Positions 53,680 to 61,385 of a DNA stretch of 64,000 nucleotides are shown in pieces. Every line of letters begins with the position of its first letter. The first letter of the stretch is position 1. Location of the stretch: positions 255,501 through 319,500 of the forward strand of contig JAPWKC010000002.1 in NCBI GenBank assembly GCA_028283725.1, given 5' to 3'. Made by a program: the position numbers and the translations under genes. Below the pieces are notes generated by a model. It saw only the letters and a program-made list of their open reading frames with translations. It had not been told where the DNA came from and did no database searches. The stretch comes from Neorhizobium sp. (lineage in GTDB: Bacteria > Pseudomonadota > Alphaproteobacteria > Rhizobiales > Rhizobiaceae).

Positions 53680-54078
53680 CCACGTATTGCAGCGGTGGTT
53701 TGACAGCCATGATGTCGAGGCCCGTCATGACCGCTCGCATCGCCCGACCGGCGGCCCGGCAGCGGCGAGGCCACGGATATCAGGCGCCGCCAACCCGGCC
53801 ATTCATTCGCTTACGCTGAAGGACGAGCCGGAGCGAGCCACGTCAGCCCTGCCACTCTCACCGGCAGTCAGCGCCACGGACCCATCGGTAATTTCCAACA
53901 TCTCCGCGTCGCATGGTCGGTGTCGAGCGGATACGAAGGCGTGAGCCGGCACGTCTCTGCCCGGCATCGCGACCCGTCCGCGAGCCTTGTCAAAGGTGAT
54001 CGAATCGGGAGACTTGAAATAGGGGGTTGCAAAATTTGCGACTCGGGCGACCAATGCGGGGATCGGATACAGCCTGGC

Positions 54079-54094
54079 ATTGTCAGCTGACAAT
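54079..54094. other. parS-like centromere palindrome, copy 1
   Basis: ATTGTCAGCTGACAAT is a perfect 16-bp palindrome, 142 bp upstream of repA. It fits the published repABC parS consensus (GTTNNCNGCNNNNAAC) at all fixed positions except the outermost bases. An identical copy lies just after repB, which strongly supports a RepB-binding role. Confidence 0.82.
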
Positions 54095-54171
54095 TTCGCA
54101 CCGAAAGCAAATAATCACGCCAATGCAATGCCTTCACGCAGGGAGTTAAGGTTCCGTTAACCAAAAACCCC

Positions 54172-54215
54172 TTGACGGAGACCCCAGACTCACGATCATT
54201 TTCGCTTAAATGATC
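54172..54215 (+). promoter_or_regulatory. repABC promoter and candidate RepA operator
   Basis: TTGACG (54172-54177) is a plausible -35 element; the -10 element would fall near 54194-54200, on the left arm of the perfect inverted repeat GATCATTT-N6-AAATGATC (54194-54215). Self-repression by RepA, with RepB, is the rule in repABC operons, and this repeat is the best operator candidate. It lies 21 bp before the repA start. Confidence 0.6.
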
Positions 54216-54236
54216 AATTGTTCGGACAAAGCGTGA

Positions 54237-55454
54237 ATGGTGACCAAAGGCGCAATTGCCGGTGAAGGCCCAAAAAGCCGCACGGCATCGATAGACGAAA
54301 CCATCGGCCACGACGCCAGCATCCTCAGCGCTCAGCTGCAGGTGTTGTTCGAACGGCTGTTTTCTCCTCATGCCAAAAAATCGCTGCGCCGTTTTACCAG
54401 CAGCGAAGTCGCCAAGCTGCTCGGCGTCACCGACAGTTACGTGCGCCACCTTGCGACGCAAGAGGACGCTGTGACGTCGGAAAAGACGGCAAACGGCAGG
54501 CGCACGTTCTCGCTGGAGGAGATCAACGGGATCCGGCAGCATCTGGGCCGGACCAAACCGGCCTACCTGCCCGGTCGCCGCGAGGGCGATCACCTGCAGG
54601 TCATTGCCGTCACCAATTTCAAAGGCGGTTCGGGCAAGACGACCTCGGCCATTCACATGGCGCAATATCTCGCCCTTCGTGGATACCGCGTTCTGGCACT
54701 CGATCTCGACCCGCAGGCGTCGATGTCGGCCATGCTCGGATTCCAGCCGGAATTCGACGTCGGCGACAACCAGACCCTTTATGGCGCGATCCGCTATGAC
54801 GACGAAGCCCGTGATGTTCGCGAAATCGTCCGCAAGACCTATTTTCCGGGCCTCGATCTCATTCCCGGCAATCTCGAACTCCACGAATTCGAGCATGATA
54901 CACCGCGGGCACTGGCAGATAGCGAGCGAACCGACAATGGTTTGTTCTTCATGCGCGTCGGCAATGCCATCGCGCAATTGGAGGCCGATTACGACGTTGT
55001 CGTCATCGATTGCCCGCCGACGCTCGGGTTCCTGACGCTCTCGGCACTCTGCGCGGCGACCTCGGTGTTGATCACCGTCCATCCGCAGATGCTCGACATC
55101 GCATCGATGAACCAGTTTCTTGCAATGACTTCGGACCTCCTCTCCGTCGTGAAGGAAGCCGGCGGCAATCTGGATTACGACTGGATGCGCTATCTGGTGA
55201 CGCGTCACGAAGCCAATGACGGGCCGCAGGCGCAGATCGTCGCCTTCCTGCGCAGCCTGTTCGGCGAGCGTGTTTTGACCTCGATGATGGTGAAATCGAC
55301 AGCGGTGTCCGACGCCGGTCTTTCCAAGCAGACCATTTACGAAGCCGGCCGGGAAACCATGCATCGCCAGACGTATGACCGTGCGGTGGAATCCATGGAT
55401 GCCGTCAATTCGGAGCTGGAGCAACTCATTCGCAGCGTATGGAGCAAGGCATGA
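54237..55454 (+). CDS. repA: Plasmid partitioning protein RepA (ParA family ATPase)
   Basis: A 405-residue protein. It has an N-terminal helix-turn-helix (TSSEVAKLLGVTDSYVRHLA, about 54-73), deviant Walker A KGGSGKTT at 129-136, and ParA motifs VLALDLDPQASMSAM and VVIDCPPTLGFLTLSALCA. It moves replicon copies during division with RepB and parS, and represses the operon. First gene of repABC; its stop overlaps the repB start by four bases. The ribosome site before ATG 54237 is weak. Confidence 0.96.
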   Translation: MVTKGAIAGEGPKSRTASIDETIGHDASILSAQLQVLFERLFSPHAKKSLRRFTSSEVAKLLGVTDSYVRHLATQEDAVTSEKTANGRRTFSLEEINGIRQHLGRTKPAYLPGRREGDHLQVIAVTNFKGGSGKTTSAIHMAQYLALRGYRVLALDLDPQASMSAMLGFQPEFDVGDNQTLYGAIRYDDEARDVREIVRKTYFPGLDLIPGNLELHEFEHDTPRALADSERTDNGLFFMRVGNAIAQLEADYDVVVIDCPPTLGFLTLSALCAATSVLITVHPQMLDIASMNQFLAMTSDLLSVVKEAGGNLDYDWMRYLVTRHEANDGPQAQIVAFLRSLFGERVLTSMMVKSTAVSDAGLSKQTIYEAGRETMHRQTYDRAVESMDAVNSELEQLIRSVWSKA

Positions 55455-56437
55455 AGGGTCGTGACATATTGAAAAGCATGGTCGGCACGCCCGAGCCTGC
55501 AAAGTCGGAGGGCGCCACCGCTCCCCTGCCCCATCGCCCGGCCGGTGCCGTGCGCGCCATGAACCTTTCGCTCGGTCGCCTCAATGATGAAGCCGCTGCC
55601 GCCAAGGCGTTGCGCGAAACCATCGCCTCCGGCGACAAGGTCATCGAGCTTGATACGGCAATGGTGGAACTGTCCTTCATTCAGGACCGTATTCCCGTCG
55701 ATCGCGACGCCGCGTTCGAAGAACTCAAGAATTCCATCGCGGAGAACGGTCAGCAGATCCCGATCCTCGTCCGTCCGCATCCTGAAAAGCCCAAGGCCTA
55801 TCAGGTCGCTTACGGCCACCGCCGTCTGCGTGCCATGTCCGAACTCGGCAAGCCGGTTCGCGCCATCGTGCGTAATCTGTCCGATGAAGAGCTGATCCTC
55901 GCACAGGCCCAGGAAAACGGGCCTCGCGTCGATCTGAGCTTTATCGAACGGGCGTTGTTTGCCCGCCGTATGGACGAACATGGCCTTGATCGCGAAACGA
56001 TCTCCAGGGCGCTATCTGTCGACAAGCCGGAAACCTCGCGGCTTCTTCAGGTCGCAGAGGGCGTTCCGGCTGACATTATTCTCGCAATCGGTCCCGCACC
56101 CAAGATCGGTCGTCCCCGCTGGCTCGCCTTTGCCGAACGCCTGCGCGATAGAGCGGTCCTTACCAAGGCGAATGCGGTCGTTACCTTGCCGGAGTTTCTG
56201 GCCTTCGACAGCAACAAGCGCTTCGAACATGCCTGGAAGACGCTCAATGCCGTCGAGAAGATTGCCGCACCGACGGAATCGATTGCGACCTCGAAGGGCA
56301 GGGAAGTCGGCTCGCTGGTGCGCGGACGTCGCGGAGCCAAGCTGACGATCACGTCAAAGAATTTTGCGGAGTTTCTGGCCGATGAGATGCCCACGCTTGT
56401 GGCGCGCTTCGAAGCCTCTGGCCGCGAGACCTCATAA
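55451..56437 (+). CDS. repB: Plasmid partitioning protein RepB (ParB family)
   Basis: A 328-residue ParB-like protein: N-terminal ParB/Srx-type domain (IDTAMVEL-like start, NSIAENGQQIPILVRPHP, YQVAYGHRRLRAMSELGKPV), helix-turn-helix (LDRETISRALSVDKPETSRLLQVAEGVP) and a C-terminal dimerisation region. It binds parS. The start at 55451 has GGAG upstream and overlaps the repA stop (ATGA). A parS-like palindrome begins nine bases after its stop. Confidence 0.95.
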   Translation: MKGRDILKSMVGTPEPAKSEGATAPLPHRPAGAVRAMNLSLGRLNDEAAAAKALRETIASGDKVIELDTAMVELSFIQDRIPVDRDAAFEELKNSIAENGQQIPILVRPHPEKPKAYQVAYGHRRLRAMSELGKPVRAIVRNLSDEELILAQAQENGPRVDLSFIERALFARRMDEHGLDRETISRALSVDKPETSRLLQVAEGVPADIILAIGPAPKIGRPRWLAFAERLRDRAVLTKANAVVTLPEFLAFDSNKRFEHAWKTLNAVEKIAAPTESIATSKGREVGSLVRGRRGAKLTITSKNFAEFLADEMPTLVARFEASGRETS

Positions 56438-56446
56438 CCATTCCAT

Positions 56447-56464
56447 GATTGTCAGCTGACAATC
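56447..56464. other. parS-like centromere palindrome, copy 2
   Basis: GATTGTCAGCTGACAATC is a perfect 18-bp palindrome whose inner 16 bp equal copy 1 upstream of repA. It sits in the repB-repC gap, directly after the repB stop, a known location for parS in some repABC replicons. Confidence 0.85.
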
Positions 56465-56493
56465 GATGACAACAGGAGACTAGACCGCAAAAG

Positions 56494-56545
56494 AAAAAGG
56501 CCCCCAAGCGACCGAAGTCGTGGAAGCCTCTCTCAGATCTTAAGC
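56494..56545 (-). ncRNA. Counter-transcribed antisense RNA (incA/RepE-type ctRNA) in the repB-repC gap
   Basis: On the minus strand a candidate -35 TTGACT (plus-strand 56575-56580) and -10 GATTCT (56552-56557) are separated by 17 bp. About 50 nt downstream lies an intrinsic terminator: a hairpin between 56498 and 56529, with outer arms AGGC/GCCT and an inner CGAC-TTCG-GTCG stem, followed by a T-run. Every well-studied repABC system makes such a small RNA against the repC leader to limit RepC synthesis and set incompatibility. The exact 5' end is estimated. Confidence 0.72.
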
Positions 56546-56642
56546 AAATCGAGAATCGCATTTCCACGAATCACAGTCAAGCGTCTTTGGCACCGTTTTG
56601 GTGAGCAGATTTCTTTTGCCTAGGCAAAAGGACGAACGACCT

Positions 56643-57926
56643 ATGGAAAGTGGATATGTAACGACGCCTTTTGGGCGGCGGCCAATGTCGCTTGCCTTAT
56701 TGGCGAGGCAACAGCAGGCCAGTCAGATCACGCCCGGTACGGCACGCAACAAATGGAAGCTTTTCCGCTCCATTTGCGAAGGCCGTCATGCTCTCGGCGT
56801 GAACGACCGTGCCTTGACCGTGCTGGATGCGCTCTTGAGCTTCTATCCGCATGACGAACTCACGGACGAACACAAGCTGGTGGTCTTTCCCTCCAACGCA
56901 CAATTGTCGATCCGTGCGCGCGGCATGGCGCCTGCAACGCTCAGGCGGCATCTGGCTGTTCTCGTGGAGACCGGCCTCATCCTGCGCAAGGATAGTCCGA
57001 ACGGCAAACGCTATGCCCGGCGTGGCAAGCAGGGCGATATCGATGATGCTTTTGGTTTCAGTCTCGCACCGCTGCTTTGCCGCGCCGCCGAGATCGAAGC
57101 CCATGCCGACCAAGCGATCGCCGAACGGACAGAACTTCGCCTGCTTCGCGAGCGCGTCACGCTTTCCCGCCGGCACCTCGCCAAACTGATCGCGGCGTCG
57201 ATGAACGAAAACATTCCGGGAAATTGGGAGGTCCTGTCCGATCAGTTTCATGCCGCTGTCGGGCGTCTTCCGCGCGTCGCTTCGGCCGACATTCTACGCG
57301 CCATCCATTCGGACCTTCAAGACATCAGCGTGAACGTCATCAACCTTCTGGAAAACCACGTAAATTCGCTGAATGTAAGCGCCAATGCATCTCAGCATGA
57401 GCGGCACATACAGGATTCAAACATCAAACTTCCTACTGAATCTGAAAACCAATTCGAAGACACAGCCCAACATCAGCCAACAAGCAACGCAAGCCTAACC
57501 CAGAACCGCACGCTCACCTCAACCACATCGTCTCTGGTCCACGATCACGACCAAAAGCGTCCGCTGCAGCAAGATCAGAACCGGATCACCCTATCTCTCG
57601 TTCTAAACGCCTGCCCCCAAGTATCGGATTACGGCCCCCAGGGACGTGTGACGTGCTGGAAGGATCTTGAAACGGCGACGCAGGTCATAGCGACAATGCT
57701 CGGCATCAATGCCAATGCCCTGGGCGAGGCAAAGCATGTGCTCGGCGTTCATCACACCGCCATTGCGATCGCCTGCATTCTGGAGCGTCACGACAGTATC
57801 CGCTCACCTGGCGCTTACCTGACAAACCTGACACGCAGAGCCATCCAAGCACCCTTCTCCATCGAGCCGATGCTGATGGCACTCATCAGAGCCAAGGCTT
57901 TTGATGGGATGGATAAGGCGCATTGA
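56643..57926 (+). CDS. repC: Replication initiation protein RepC
   Basis: A 427-residue initiator, normal for the family. Landmarks are TTPFGRRPMSLALLARQQQA, KWKLFRSICEGRHALGVNDRALTVLDALLSFYP, FPSNAQLSIRARGMAPATLRRHLAVLVETGLILRKDSPNGKRYARR (N-terminal DNA-binding region, quoted in parts) and a C-terminal domain ending in SPGAYLTNLTRRA. The middle, about residues 240-310, is hydrophilic and low in complexity. ATG 56643 has AAAGGA upstream; the frame is open from 56598. RepC starts replication at an origin usually inside its own gene, and its level is set by the ctRNA. Confidence 0.95.
   Translation: MESGYVTTPFGRRPMSLALLARQQQASQITPGTARNKWKLFRSICEGRHALGVNDRALTVLDALLSFYPHDELTDEHKLVVFPSNAQLSIRARGMAPATLRRHLAVLVETGLILRKDSPNGKRYARRGKQGDIDDAFGFSLAPLLCRAAEIEAHADQAIAERTELRLLRERVTLSRRHLAKLIAASMNENIPGNWEVLSDQFHAAVGRLPRVASADILRAIHSDLQDISVNVINLLENHVNSLNVSANASQHERHIQDSNIKLPTESENQFEDTAQHQPTSNASLTQNRTLTSTTSSLVHDHDQKRPLQQDQNRITLSLVLNACPQVSDYGPQGRVTCWKDLETATQVIATMLGINANALGEAKHVLGVHHTAIAIACILERHDSIRSPGAYLTNLTRRAIQAPFSIEPMLMALIRAKAFDGMDKAH
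57352..57565. other. AT-rich candidate replication origin (oriV) within repC
   Basis: This stretch of repC is clearly AT-richer than its surroundings and encodes a poorly conserved Ser/Asn/Gln-rich linker. In studied repABC replicons the origin lies in an AT-rich part of repC, so this is the likely oriV. No iterons are visible. Confidence 0.6.
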
Positions 57927-57982
57927 AGACCATGTCGTCCCTCAGCGACACCAGCATCAAGCCTGAGCGAGACGTCTCCCCG

Positions 57983-59929
57983 TCAGGAGAGCGCCACGAC
58001 CGGATCGAGCTGCGATGCATTGCGGGCGGGAAGATAGCCGAAGATCAGGCCGATGGCACAGGAAGACACCACAGCAACGACAATCGGCGTCATCGAAAAG
58101 ACAAGGCTGAAACCCGATCCAAGCGCGCTGAACGCGAGACCGAAGCCGAAAGCGAGGAGAATGCCGAGAACGCCGCCGATCAGGCAGACCAATCCGGCTT
58201 CGATCAGAAACTGGCGCAGGATATCCTGTCGACGTGCACCGACCGCCATCCGCACGCCGATCTCACCCACGCGCTCCGACACCGAAACAAGCATGATGTT
58301 CATCACACCGATGCCGCCCACGATGAGAGAAATAAGGGCAATGGCAGCAACCAGCAGCGTCAGCGTCTGGGTCGTGCTGGTGATGGTCTTGCGGATATCG
58401 TCGGTATTGAGGATGAAGAAATCTCGCGATCCGTGCCGCTTGGTCAGAAAATCGGTAACGGCGGTTTCGGCAAGCTGGCTATCGACACTGTCATTCACCC
58501 GCACGGTCACGCTGCGCAGGGATGTGCTGCCGATGAACCGGGTCTGGACGCTCGTATAGGGCAAATAGATGGAAAGGTTGTCGTTGGAACCGAAGCCACC
58601 CTGCTGGGAGGCGATCACGCCGATCACACGGCAGGGAACGGACCCTGCAAGAATGACCTGTCCAACCGGATCAACGCCGGACTGGCCGAACAGGGCCTTA
58701 GCCGTGTTCTCGTCGATGACGGCATCCTGCGACAGGGTGGAGACACCACTTTCATCGAAGACGCGACCCGCAACGAGCTTGGACCCCTTCACCTCGAAAT
58801 AGTCCCGGCCGACGCCGTTGACCAACGCATTGGCCTCTATCGCGCCAAACCTTGCGGTCGTGCTGGTGGAAACCGTCGGCGTCACGCCGGCAACATAGGA
58901 AAGGCTGCGAAGCGCGTCCGCATCACCCACCACGAGCGTCTTCACCTTCTCGGAACGGACATCGCCAAAACCGCTACCGGGGAAAATTTCAAGCGTGTTT
59001 GTCCCAAGACTGCTGATATTCTCCAGAACCTGTTTCTGCGTGCCGGTGCCGAGTGCAACGACCGAAATCACCGAGGCAATACCGATAATGATGCCGAGCA
59101 TGGTCAAAAAGCTGCGCATCCGGTGCGCACCAAGCGCTCTCATCGCCATGGAGAAGGCTTCGCCAAGCCGGTCCAACCCGGCGCGGAACCGGCCGGAAAC
59201 ATGCACGGCCGTCGCACGGCCTTTGGGCTCTTCAGACGATCCGGCAGTGCCGCTGTCGGAAATGATCCTGCCGTCGGAAATCTCGACGATGCGGGCAGCG
59301 CGCGCGGCAACATTGGCATCATGCGTCACCACGATGATTGTCCGACCCTCGCGGTGCAACTCGTCGAGGATCCGCATCACCTCGTCACCGCTCGACTTGT
59401 CGAGTGCGCCGGTCGGCTCGTCGGCCAGAATGACGTCCGGATCGTTCATCAAGGCGCGCGCGATCGATACACGCTGCTGCTGGCCACCGGAGAGCTGGCC
59501 CGGCCGGTGATGTTTACGGTCCGAAAGCCCGAGCCTGTCGAGAAGCTTTCCAGCCCGTTCCTGCCGCTCGTGGCGCGAACGACCGGCATAGATTGCCGGC
59601 ATTTCGACATTGCCGGCGGCCGAGAGCTCACCGAGCAGATGATAGCGCTGGAAGATGAACCCGAAATGCTCGCGCCGCAGGGCAGAAAGCGCATCATTAT
59701 CCAGCGACGACGTTTCGCGTCCGGAAATTCGGTAGGTTCCCGCGTTTGGCCGGTCCAGCAAACCAAGAATATTCATCAGTGTCGACTTGCCGGAGCCGGA
59801 TGCCCCAACGATCGCCACGAACTCGCCCTCGTTGATGGTGAGGTCGATATCATGCAGCACCACAGTGCTGCCATCGCCGGACGGATATTCCCGCCGCAGC
59901 TTTTGCAGAGAGAGCAGGGGAGACGTCAT
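57983..59929 (-). CDS. macB: MacB-type ABC transporter: fused ATPase and permease
   Basis: A 648-residue protein. It has an N-terminal ATPase domain (Walker A GASGSGKSTLMNILGLLD, signature LSGGQQQRVSIARAL, Walker B VILADEPTGALD), then a membrane helix near 275-300, a periplasmic domain, and three C-terminal helices with the FtsX/MacB permease motif IGVMNIMLVSVSERVGEIGVRMA. It is a mechanotransmission efflux transporter for macrolides, peptides or siderophores, and works with MacA and an outer-membrane channel (TolC type) not found here. It starts three bases after the macA stop. Confidence 0.93.
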   Translation of the reverse strand: MTSPLLSLQKLRREYPSGDGSTVVLHDIDLTINEGEFVAIVGASGSGKSTLMNILGLLDRPNAGTYRISGRETSSLDNDALSALRREHFGFIFQRYHLLGELSAAGNVEMPAIYAGRSRHERQERAGKLLDRLGLSDRKHHRPGQLSGGQQQRVSIARALMNDPDVILADEPTGALDKSSGDEVMRILDELHREGRTIIVVTHDANVAARAARIVEISDGRIISDSGTAGSSEEPKGRATAVHVSGRFRAGLDRLGEAFSMAMRALGAHRMRSFLTMLGIIIGIASVISVVALGTGTQKQVLENISSLGTNTLEIFPGSGFGDVRSEKVKTLVVGDADALRSLSYVAGVTPTVSTSTTARFGAIEANALVNGVGRDYFEVKGSKLVAGRVFDESGVSTLSQDAVIDENTAKALFGQSGVDPVGQVILAGSVPCRVIGVIASQQGGFGSNDNLSIYLPYTSVQTRFIGSTSLRSVTVRVNDSVDSQLAETAVTDFLTKRHGSRDFFILNTDDIRKTITSTTQTLTLLVAAIALISLIVGGIGVMNIMLVSVSERVGEIGVRMAVGARRQDILRQFLIEAGLVCLIGGVLGILLAFGFGLAFSALGSGFSLVFSMTPIVVAVVSSCAIGLIFGYLPARNASQLDPVVALS

Positions 59930-59932
59930 GGA

Positions 59933-61147
59933 TCAGAACCCCATCGGCGGCGGGCCGCCGGGACCACGTTTGGATGTGGTGGCCGTCCCTGAGCCTTCTC
60001 CGATGACCACCCGGTCGCCTTCCGAAAGGCCGGACCTGATCTCTGCGGAAATCCTGTTGTTGAGCCCCACCGTCACTGCAGCTGCGTTGGCCGAACCGTT
60101 TGGCTGAACAACCCTCACCGTATAATGCCCGTCGGCGCCCAGTCCCTCGAGCGCGGTGGCGGGCACGGTCAGCACATTATCGACGGAGCCAAGGACGATA
60201 TTGACCTCTGCCGACATGTAGGTGCGGAAAAAACCGTCAGGATTGGGCACATCGAAAACGCCGATATAGTAGATGGCCGAGGAGGAAGACGATGACGAGC
60301 TTGAGGAGGTCGTGGTCGTCGACGTCGAAACGCTGCTGTCGCTGGTGATCGATTCCGGCGCCGGCTCGATGGCGGCAAGCTTTGCATCATAGCTTTTCGA
60401 CCGATCTCCGATCAGATTGAAATGCACCGTCTGGCCGGGCTTCACCTTGGTAATATCCGCTTCGGAAATTTCCGCCCGCACCGTCATCGTCTTGAGATCA
60501 CCCAGAATGACGATTGTCGGCGCCGACTGCGTGGCATTGACGGTGCGGCCTTCCTGATTGACGACGGCCAGAACCGTGCCATCCATCGGTGCCCTGATCC
60601 GGGTATAACCGACATCGGCCTTGGCGGTCTCGACCGCGACCTGAGCCTCGACGATCTGCGCATCGAGTGCTGCGATCTGGGCATTGACGACTTTCACCTC
60701 CGCCTGCGCCGCTTGCAGATCGGCCTGCGAGCCGGCCTGCTTGGCGACGATGGCCTCCTGGCGCTTCAGCGTCAGCTCGGCATTTTCGAGATCCGCCAGC
60801 TTTTCGGTGCGTTGCGCCTGGACGTTCCCGAGCGAAGCCTGCGCCGTTCTCAGCGCATTGTCCTGGGTGGTGGAGTCGATTTCAGCGATCAGGTCGCCCT
60901 GCTTCACGGTGTCGCCGAGCTTCACCTTCAGCGCGGTGATCCGTCCGGTCGCCTGCGAGCCGACTGCCACCAGCTTGGACGGTTTGAGCGTCCCGGTCGC
61001 AAGCACCGTTTCCTGCAGGTTGCCGCGCGTCACCGGTGCCGTCAGATATTGATTGGCCGGTTCCGCGGAGAAAGCAGCGTGATAAAGATAAACGCCGCCG
61101 CCGATAACGATCGCGGCTGCGGCGAGGAGCCGATAGCGGGTTTTCAT
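59933..61147 (-). CDS. macA: MacA-type periplasmic adaptor subunit
   Basis: A 404-residue adaptor with an N-terminal membrane anchor (residues 6-25), a lipoyl/barrel-sandwich motif (GSQATGRITALKVKLGDTVKQGD, quoted in part), a long helical hairpin (95-180), then beta-barrel and membrane-proximal domains. Between two beta-barrel parts (about 266-290) is a Ser/Thr-only tract ending in ten consecutive Ser, where E. coli MacA has a short loop. The tail GPGGPPPMGF is Gly/Pro rich. It links MacB to an outer-membrane exit duct. It is transcribed first, ahead of macB; its promoter should lie in the 238-bp gap upstream. Confidence 0.92.
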   Translation of the reverse strand: MKTRYRLLAAAAIVIGGGVYLYHAAFSAEPANQYLTAPVTRGNLQETVLATGTLKPSKLVAVGSQATGRITALKVKLGDTVKQGDLIAEIDSTTQDNALRTAQASLGNVQAQRTEKLADLENAELTLKRQEAIVAKQAGSQADLQAAQAEVKVVNAQIAALDAQIVEAQVAVETAKADVGYTRIRAPMDGTVLAVVNQEGRTVNATQSAPTIVILGDLKTMTVRAEISEADITKVKPGQTVHFNLIGDRSKSYDAKLAAIEPAPESITSDSSVSTSTTTTSSSSSSSSSSAIYYIGVFDVPNPDGFFRTYMSAEVNIVLGSVDNVLTVPATALEGLGADGHYTVRVVQPNGSANAAAVTVGLNNRISAEIRSGLSEGDRVVIGEGSGTATTSKRGPGGPPPMGF

Positions 61148-61332
61148 GTATTGCCGTCAGTGATTACAGAACGAGCAAGTACCCTATTTGCGACATGATA
61201 CTCGGGTCAAGGCAATCTTCGTCTCTGAATATTGCTGGATTTTATGCGCCGACACAAATCTGCGAGCACAGGGTCGCGAAAAGTGTGTCGCAAACGTGTT
61301 CGCCTGCCGTTGAGCCGCGGATATGGGATGTG

Positions 61333-61369
61333 CCTGCGGCAGCGGCCTTAAGCCAGCATCTGCCGCAGG
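61333..61369. terminator. Hairpin after the hydantoinase-A gene
   Basis: Perfect 10-bp arms CCTGCGGCAG (61333-61342) and CTGCCGCAGG (61360-61369) with a 17-nt loop, 16 bases past the stop of the minus-strand hydantoinase gene. No T-run. It probably ends that operon ahead of the macAB promoter. Confidence 0.5.
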
Positions 61370-61385
61370 TAGAATGCGAAAAATA

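Larger units (their letters stand above)
53329..54236. other. 908-bp region between the DUF1612 gene and repA without a supported gene
   Basis: Several short frames are open here, but none has a ribosome site or a recognisable product. The region contains a perfect tandem duplication of GGCCTGTACCGA (53656-53667 and 53668-53679), a parS-like palindrome (54079-54094), and the repABC promoter with its inverted repeat. The first 600 bp could hold decayed coding sequence or plasmid-maintenance DNA; I cannot tell which. Confidence 0.55.

Noticed and set aside
53443-53944. Several overlapping short frames upstream of repA
   Set aside because: None resembles a known plasmid gene, transposase or toxin-antitoxin protein, and they overlap each other in several frames.
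53868-55502. Long minus-strand open frame opposite repA
   Set aside because: repA is clear by its ParA motifs; the antisense frame is a shadow.
57923-59992. Long plus-strand open frame opposite macB, starting at the end of repC
   Set aside because: macB on the minus strand is unmistakable; the plus-strand translation is low-complexity and without homology signals.
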